NCBI GenBank assembly: GCA_050951725.1
Contig: JBMNJO010000020.1
Span: 1 to 64,000, forward strand
Reading direction: 5' to 3'
Length of the DNA stretch: 64,000 nt
DNA from: DTU052 sp050951725
Lineage (GTDB): Bacteria; Bacillota; Syntrophomonadia; Syntrophomonadales; DTU052
This document shows positions 59,138 to 64,000 of this stretch, one piece after another. Position 1 is the stretch's first letter; the number at the start of each line of letters is the position of its first letter. Position numbers and translations under genes: made by a program. Below the pieces are notes generated by a model. That model was given only the letters and a program-made list of their open reading frames with translations. It did no database searches and was not told the DNA's origin.

Positions 59138-60910
59138 CTAGGCTTTGCGCATTCTGAACGAATCGGGAGTAACCTCGACCAGTTCATCGTCGGTAATGAA
59201 CTCCAGGCACTGCTCCAGGGTCATATGGCGGGGAGGCGTCAGCTTGATGGCAATGTCGGAGGTGGAGCTGCGGATGTTGGAGAGCTGCTTCTTCTTGCAC
59301 ACATTGATATAGAGGTCACCAGGGCGGGAGTTTTCGCCCACTATCATGCCCCGGTAGACTGCCATTCCTGGTCCAATAAAGAGTTCCCCGCGCTCCTGGG
59401 CATTCTCCAAACCGTAAGAGGTGGCTTCACCGGGTTCAAAGGCCACCAGAGATCCCCGCTGGCGGGTGTGAATTTCTCCCCGGTAGGGCCTGTAATCACG
59501 AAAGACATGGTACATGATCCCCAGCCCTTTGGTGTCAGTAAGAAATTCGGATCGAAAACCAAACAGACCCCGGGTGGGAATCAGGAATTCCAGGCTTGTC
59601 ATGCCATCCTCGTGATGGGTCATGTTCACCAGTTCGCTCTTGCGTGGTCCCAGGCGTTCCATGACGATCCCCACATAATCCCCGGGTACTTCTATGATCA
59701 GTTCTTCAACCGGCTCACACCGCTGCCCGTTAATGGTGCGTTCGATTACCTCGGGCCGCGAAACCTCGAATTCATAGCCTTCCCGCCGCATGGTCTCGAT
59801 CAGGATGGAAAGGTGCAGTTCGCCCCGCCCGGAGACCAGGAAGGTGTCCGGGGAATCGGTGGGGGATACCCGCAGGCTGACATCGGACTCCATCTCCCGC
59901 AGCAGGCGCTCACCCAGCTTGCGGGAAGTAAGGTAGGTTCCGACCCTGCCCGCAAACGGGCTCTTGTTTACCTGTATGGAGACCGCTACGGTCGGTTCAT
60001 CGATGGATACAAATTTAAGTGGCTGCGGATGATCCGGGTCGCAGATGGTATCACCAACATTAAAATCATCCAGCCCGTAAACCACCACGATGTCGCCGGC
60101 CCGGGCCCGCTCGGCTGCTGCTTTGCCCAGCCCGTTAAAAACGTAGAGACCGCTTGATTTCTGCCGTTTCCCGTCCTTGCCCGGACTGACCAGGACCACC
60201 TCCTGTTTGGCTGTGATCGTTCCATTCTGGATGCGGCCGACTGCCTGCCGCCCCACATAAGGGTCGTAGTCGATCATGGTTATGCCAAGCTGCAGCGGTC
60301 CGTCCGGATCTCCCGCCGGAGCCGGGATGCTGCTGACAATCATTTCGAAGAGGGGTTTCAAATCCGTTCCCTCGATTTCCGGATCCAGGGTGGCCGTTCC
60401 TGACCGGGCGTCCGTGTAGATTACGGGAAAATCGAGCTGCTCATCGTCAGCACCTAACTCGATAAAGAGATCCAGGACCTCATCCAGCACCTCGACCGGC
60501 CTCGCATGGGGACGGTCGATCTTGTTTACCACCACAATCGGTGCCAGACCGGCAGCCAGGGCCTTGCGCAGGACGAACCGGGTCTGCGGCATGGGGCCTT
60601 CATAGGCGTCGACCAGCAGCAGTACCCCATCCACCATCTGCACAATCCGTTCTACCTCACCCCCAAAGTCAGAGTGACCAGGGGTGTCAACGATATTGAA
60701 CTTGTAGCCTCTATAGAAAACGGCCGTGCATTTGGCCATTATGGTGATGCCCCGTTCCCTTTCCAGGTCGTGGCGGTCCATAACGCGTTCCTCCACCACC
60801 TGCCGGTTGTGAAATACCCCGCTCTGTTTCAGCATCCCATCAACCAGAGTGGTCTTGCCGTGGTCAACGTGGGCGATAATTGCCAGATTACGAATCAATG
60901 CCTGGTCCAT
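59138..60910 (-). CDS. typA: GTPase TypA/BipA
   Basis: This 590-residue translational GTPase has G1 AHVDHGKTT, G3 DTPGHSDF, G4 NKID and the BipA-specific C-terminal part (GLENAQERGELFIGPGMAVYRGMIVGEN...NVCKKKQLSNIRSS). It binds ribosomes and helps 50S assembly under stress. ATG 60910 follows AGGATT on the minus strand. Confidence 0.95.
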   Translation of the reverse strand: MDQALIRNLAIIAHVDHGKTTLVDGMLKQSGVFHNRQVVEERVMDRHDLERERGITIMAKCTAVFYRGYKFNIVDTPGHSDFGGEVERIVQMVDGVLLLVDAYEGPMPQTRFVLRKALAAGLAPIVVVNKIDRPHARPVEVLDEVLDLFIELGADDEQLDFPVIYTDARSGTATLDPEIEGTDLKPLFEMIVSSIPAPAGDPDGPLQLGITMIDYDPYVGRQAVGRIQNGTITAKQEVVLVSPGKDGKRQKSSGLYVFNGLGKAAAERARAGDIVVVYGLDDFNVGDTICDPDHPQPLKFVSIDEPTVAVSIQVNKSPFAGRVGTYLTSRKLGERLLREMESDVSLRVSPTDSPDTFLVSGRGELHLSILIETMRREGYEFEVSRPEVIERTINGQRCEPVEELIIEVPGDYVGIVMERLGPRKSELVNMTHHEDGMTSLEFLIPTRGLFGFRSEFLTDTKGLGIMYHVFRDYRPYRGEIHTRQRGSLVAFEPGEATSYGLENAQERGELFIGPGMAVYRGMIVGENSRPGDLYINVCKKKQLSNIRSSTSDIAIKLTPPRHMTLEQCLEFITDDELVEVTPDSFRMRKA

Positions 60911-61162
60911 AGTAATCCTCTCAATCCAGGCCTCTGTGTCAGGCCGGTCATTTTATTAAAATATGGTTCCAAACTGATAGTATACACAAATGCCGACCGG
61001 CATAAAAGAGGGGAAGGGAAAAAATGCTTATACAAGACAGGCCAAAGAAAAAACTCAGAAGTTCTGATGAAAAGAAGGAAAATTTACCCTGCAGGTGAAT
61101 TAGGTGAGTGTACCGTTAACGCCCCCAAAGGGCAATAAATAATAATATTGGAGGGGCAGCTT

Positions 61163-61621
61163 ATGACTGATGGACCAATTATTCCAGAGATCCGGGATAT
61201 GCCCGAACAGCCAGTGCGGTCGAAACGGGTAACCATGACGGATTTTCCGCAGAGCCTTCCGAAACTGATGGGAGAGGTTCTGGACGAGATTCGGTCAGCC
61301 GGTAAGATGCCAACGGGAGCACCAGTCTTAATCTATCATGACCAGGAGTTTAATCCCAAGGAGGTAGATGTCGAGGTGGCCTGGCCGGTTGATGATGCCT
61401 CCCTGGCCAACGATACCACGCCTGCCATGAAGGTTGCTTACTATCTCCATGTTGGACCCTATGCCAGCCTGGAACCGGTTTACCCGGCTATAATGGAATG
61501 GATTTCTGCCAATGGCTACCGTCCATCCGGCGCTATGCGGGAAGCATACATCAACGATCCCGGTGTCACTCCCGCGGAACAGCTTCTAACCGAGGTAATA
61601 ATCCCGGTAGAAAAGGTTTAA
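61163..61621 (+). CDS. GyrI-like small-molecule-binding protein
   Basis: This 152-residue protein matches the GyrI-like/SOUL effector-binding domain: VYHDQEFNPKEVDVEVAWPVDD-type core and KVAYYLHVGPYASLEPVYPAIMEWISANGYRPSGAMREAYINDPG. No DNA-binding domain is attached. ATG 61163 follows GGAGGGG. It may bind or hydrolyse small hydrophobic molecules. It sits 40 bases upstream of the CoA-transferase and may be co-transcribed. Confidence 0.8.
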   Translation: MTDGPIIPEIRDMPEQPVRSKRVTMTDFPQSLPKLMGEVLDEIRSAGKMPTGAPVLIYHDQEFNPKEVDVEVAWPVDDASLANDTTPAMKVAYYLHVGPYASLEPVYPAIMEWISANGYRPSGAMREAYINDPGVTPAEQLLTEVIIPVEKV

Positions 61622-61661
61622 GATCGGATAATTATCTGCAGACGGAGAGGGGGATGATCTG

Positions 61662-62954
61662 TTGAATTATCAGGACCAGTACCGACAGAAACTCTGCACA
61701 CCGGAGGAGGCCGTGCGGCTGGTGAAGAGCGGGGATGGTATTATCGCTCCCATAGCCTGCGGCCATCCCCGGCAGATTCTGAATGCTCTGGCCCGCCGGG
61801 CAGAGGAACTGCAGGATGTGACCTTCTTTTCCACCCTGGATTTCTACCCTTCGGATATTTGGGACCTTAAGGATTGCGATCATATTCAGGTGGACAGCGG
61901 TTTCGTGGGAGGGAGGATGCGCCAGGGAGTCCATGAGGGAATCCATACCTACTCGCCGGTAAAGTTTGCCGACTCCGCGCTGGCCTGGGGCACCCTGCGC
62001 GACTGGAGTATAGCCACCTGTGTGGTTTCACCCATGGATAAACACGGTTACTTCAGCATGGGCTGTTCGGTTGACTATACCTATTCAGCGGCCAAGAGAG
62101 CCGACCGGATCCTGGTGGAGGTAAACCGGTACATGCCGCGCGCCCACGGCAAGTGCTGGCTGCATATCTCGGAGATTGACGCGATTGTGGAAAACCATAC
62201 CCCTTTGCCGGTTCTGCCCAGTCCTCCCATCGGCGATAAGGACCGGGCCATTGGCCGGCTGATAGCCGATCAGGTGATAGACGGTGCCACCATTCAGCTC
62301 GGTTTGGGAGCTATCCCCAATGCGGTGGGCCTTTTCCTGAACGACCGCAACGATCTGGGGGTTCACACTGAGATGCTTACTGACTCTATCTATCAGCTGC
62401 AGAAGGCCGGGGTGATAACCAACCGCCGCAAGAGCTATATGAAGGACCTCTCAGTGGCCACCTTTGCCCTGGGCTCAGCGGAGATGTATGAGTGGATGGA
62501 CGACAATCCGGCCATCGCCATGTACCCGGTGGAGGAGGTCAACGATCCGTTTATCGTGGCCCGGGTTGATAACATGATATCAGTCAATGGGGCATTAAGT
62601 GTTGACCTCACCGGGCAGGTCTGTGCCGAGTCATTTGGTCCCTGGCAGTATTCCAATGTAGGCGGCCAGTTGGACTTTGTTCAGGGGGCATGGCGCTCCC
62701 GGGGCGGCAAATCCTTTATCGCTCTCTACTCCACCGCCAAGGATGACACCATCAGCCGCATCGTTCCCCAGCTGCAAGCCGGGTCATACATTACCACGCC
62801 CCGGACGGAGACCCACTATGTAGTAACCGAATACGGGATTGCCTTAATCAAGGCGCAGAGTGTCAAACAGCGGGTGAAAAACCTCATCGCCATAGCCCAC
62901 CCCAACCACCGCGACTGGCTGACCTTCGAGGCCAAGAAACTGGGCATGATCTAA
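61662..62954 (+). CDS. Acetyl-CoA hydrolase/transferase-family CoA-transferase
   Basis: This 430-residue enzyme is of the Cat1/AbfT family (class I CoA-transferases such as butyryl-CoA:acetate or 4-hydroxybutyrate CoA-transferase). The catalytic glutamate is in DLGVHTEMLTD; other marks are QLGLGAIPNAVGLFL and DLTGQVCAES. It moves CoA between short acids, a step in butyrate or related metabolism. Exact substrate not readable. TTG start after GAGGGGGATG. A group II intron starts 32 bases after its stop. Confidence 0.9.
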   Translation: MNYQDQYRQKLCTPEEAVRLVKSGDGIIAPIACGHPRQILNALARRAEELQDVTFFSTLDFYPSDIWDLKDCDHIQVDSGFVGGRMRQGVHEGIHTYSPVKFADSALAWGTLRDWSIATCVVSPMDKHGYFSMGCSVDYTYSAAKRADRILVEVNRYMPRAHGKCWLHISEIDAIVENHTPLPVLPSPPIGDKDRAIGRLIADQVIDGATIQLGLGAIPNAVGLFLNDRNDLGVHTEMLTDSIYQLQKAGVITNRRKSYMKDLSVATFALGSAEMYEWMDDNPAIAMYPVEEVNDPFIVARVDNMISVNGALSVDLTGQVCAESFGPWQYSNVGGQLDFVQGAWRSRGGKSFIALYSTAKDDTISRIVPQLQAGSYITTPRTETHYVVTEYGIALIKAQSVKQRVKNLIAIAHPNHRDWLTFEAKKLGMI

Positions 62955-62985
62955 GATATCTAAAAAGTGAGTCAAGGGGACGGTT

Positions 62986-64000
62986 CGAAAGCGCCGGGAT
63001 AAACCGGCATAGAGTAGGGGATGAAAGAGCCCTACGTGAAAGGAGTAGCTACACCATCACGACCCCGAGTCATGCGCGGGTAGCCGCGAGGGTACGCGTG
63101 AAGCGTTGACAGGGGGAAACGCAGGCCAGACATTGAGCTCCGAAATCACCCATCCGGGGTGCCGACCTCGTGGACTGATAGGGAAGGCAATACGGTAAGA
63201 CGGCGATAAGTGTAGCGAGTCGCATACTGACCCCGCGGAGTCGAAGAACCTGGGCATGCGTGGACACTCTATGCTCGAGAACCGGGAGATCTCAGCAGCA
63301 TCCGTTGGTAGAAAAACGGCGGGTCGGTCAGGGAAGGCCTGTGGCCGTAATCCTGACATGCACGTTGCTGAGAAGTCAGACACCGGCATAGTACCAAAGA
63401 AGGAGCCGAACAAAATTGGCTAACCAATGGCGGAGGCACTGGAGGGAAGGCCGGTGACCAAGGGAAATTCTGAGGATATGGCTGCGAGCTGTACGCAGAG
63501 ACAGGGGGAAGCATTGACCAAACTCAACAGAATACGCGAAGCCGCGCACAGGGACAAGAACCTTCGGTTTACCACCTTAATGCACCATATCACAACTGAT
63601 CTGCTTCGGAATGCATACATGGCATTAAAACGAAATGCGGCACCCGGGATAGACGAAATGACATGGAGGCAGTACGGGAAGGAACTGGAGGCAAACCTGA
63701 CAAATCTCCACCAAAGCGTCCAAAGTGGCAGATACCGAGCACAGCCCTCGAAAAGAATCTGGTTACCCAAACCGGACGGAAGGCAACGCCCAATCGGCAT
63801 AGCCGCGCTAGAGGACAAAATAGTCCAACAGGCCGTAGTTTGGATACTGAACCAGATATACGAAGAGGACTTCATGGGATTCAGCTATGGATTCCGCCCA
63901 GGTCGTAGCCAACACAATGCGCTGGACGCACTATGGGTAGGAATCACAAGACGAAAGGTAAACTGGGTGTTGGATGCAGACATACGCAGCTTCTTTGATA
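62986..64000 (+). mobile_element. Group II intron (copy 2, cut by window end)
   Basis: From CGAAAGCGCC onward this is the reverse complement of copy 1 (position x corresponds to 97760 minus x), with no difference noticed. The 5' flank GGGGACGGTT resembles the GGGGACAGTC before copy 1, suggesting a shared target-recognition (IBS) sequence. The 3' part lies outside the window. Confidence 0.93.
63427..64000 (+). CDS. ltrA: Group II intron maturase (copy 2, partial)
   Basis: The first 191 residues match the 32921-34333 protein (MAEALEGRPVTKGNSEDMAA onward, up to ADIRSFFD). It ends only because the window ends, before the YADD motif. It is presumably a complete gene in the genome. The first ATG 63427 is the one used in copy 1. 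Confidence 0.9.
   Translation, partial: MAEALEGRPVTKGNSEDMAASCTQRQGEALTKLNRIREAAHRDKNLRFTTLMHHITTDLLRNAYMALKRNAAPGIDEMTWRQYGKELEANLTNLHQSVQSGRYRAQPSKRIWLPKPDGRQRPIGIAALEDKIVQQAVVWILNQIYEEDFMGFSYGFRPGRSQHNALDALWVGITRRKVNWVLDADIRSFFD

Noticed and set aside
59096..60157. 353-residue plus-strand frame inside bipA
   Set aside because: Shadow of bipA with no recognisable domain.

Overview
The window looks like the chromosome of an anaerobic, endospore-forming member of the Bacillota, probably class Clostridia (Peptococcaceae or Syntrophomonadaceae-like). The evidence is an Ech-type [NiFe] hydrogenase, a trimeric [FeFe] hydrogenase, spore genes (spoIID, cotJABC, CotF-like and GerMN proteins), a Cat1-type CoA-transferase, a TRAP (mtrB) gene, and riboswitches for c-di-AMP and c-di-GMP. 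The species is not determined.

Positions 1-15.4 kb hold hydrogen metabolism. A six-gene echABCDEF operon (699-5922) is followed by hydCBA (7145-11270), the NuoE-, NuoF- and catalytic subunits of an NAD(P)-linked, possibly electron-bifurcating [FeFe] hydrogenase. Next is a sigma-54 activator (11584-14284) whose N-terminus is a hydrogenase-like H-cluster domain; it is split by an apparent one-base frameshift. Two paralogous unknown helical proteins (6512-7051 and 14836-15402) each sit just behind a consensus sigma-54 promoter, and both promoters have similar GTGTNACC half-sites upstream. Together these look like a hydrogen-responsive regulatory circuit.

Positions 15.6-20.5 kb hold a branched-chain amino acid-type ABC transporter (livJ, livH, livM, livG, but no livF) ending in an EamA transporter. 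Positions 20.5-30.4 kb hold sporulation and housekeeping genes: spoIID, trmL, a ferredoxin, thiamine pyrophosphokinase, tRNA-Pro(CGG), coat proteins, GerMN lipoprotein, cotJABC and a PilZ protein. Positions 30.7-40.9 kb hold an EF-G paralogue, a group II intron with its maturase, a polysaccharide deacetylase, an L,D-transpeptidase and various hydrolases. Positions 41-48 kb hold a YbaK protein, dnaE, mtrB, pfkA and pyk. Positions 48-57 kb hold a cysteine-dioxygenase-like cupin, a thioredoxin-reductase-like flavoprotein, a c-di-AMP riboswitch with an opuC-type osmolyte transporter, and a c-di-GMP-I riboswitch before a 37-residue membrane protein. Positions 57-64 kb hold topB, bipA, a GyrI-like protein, a CoA-transferase and a second copy of the group II intron cut by the window end.

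A dispersed 29-bp palindromic repeat (TGCATCAYGGGG-ACWGT-CCCCRTGATGCA type) recurs through the window, often as two units in inverted orientation separated by exactly 3 bp. It lies between genes, including inside the ech and liv operons, and one unit is interrupted by the first group II intron. Two TwoAYGGAY-type structured RNAs (28.7 and 35.7 kb) were also recognised.
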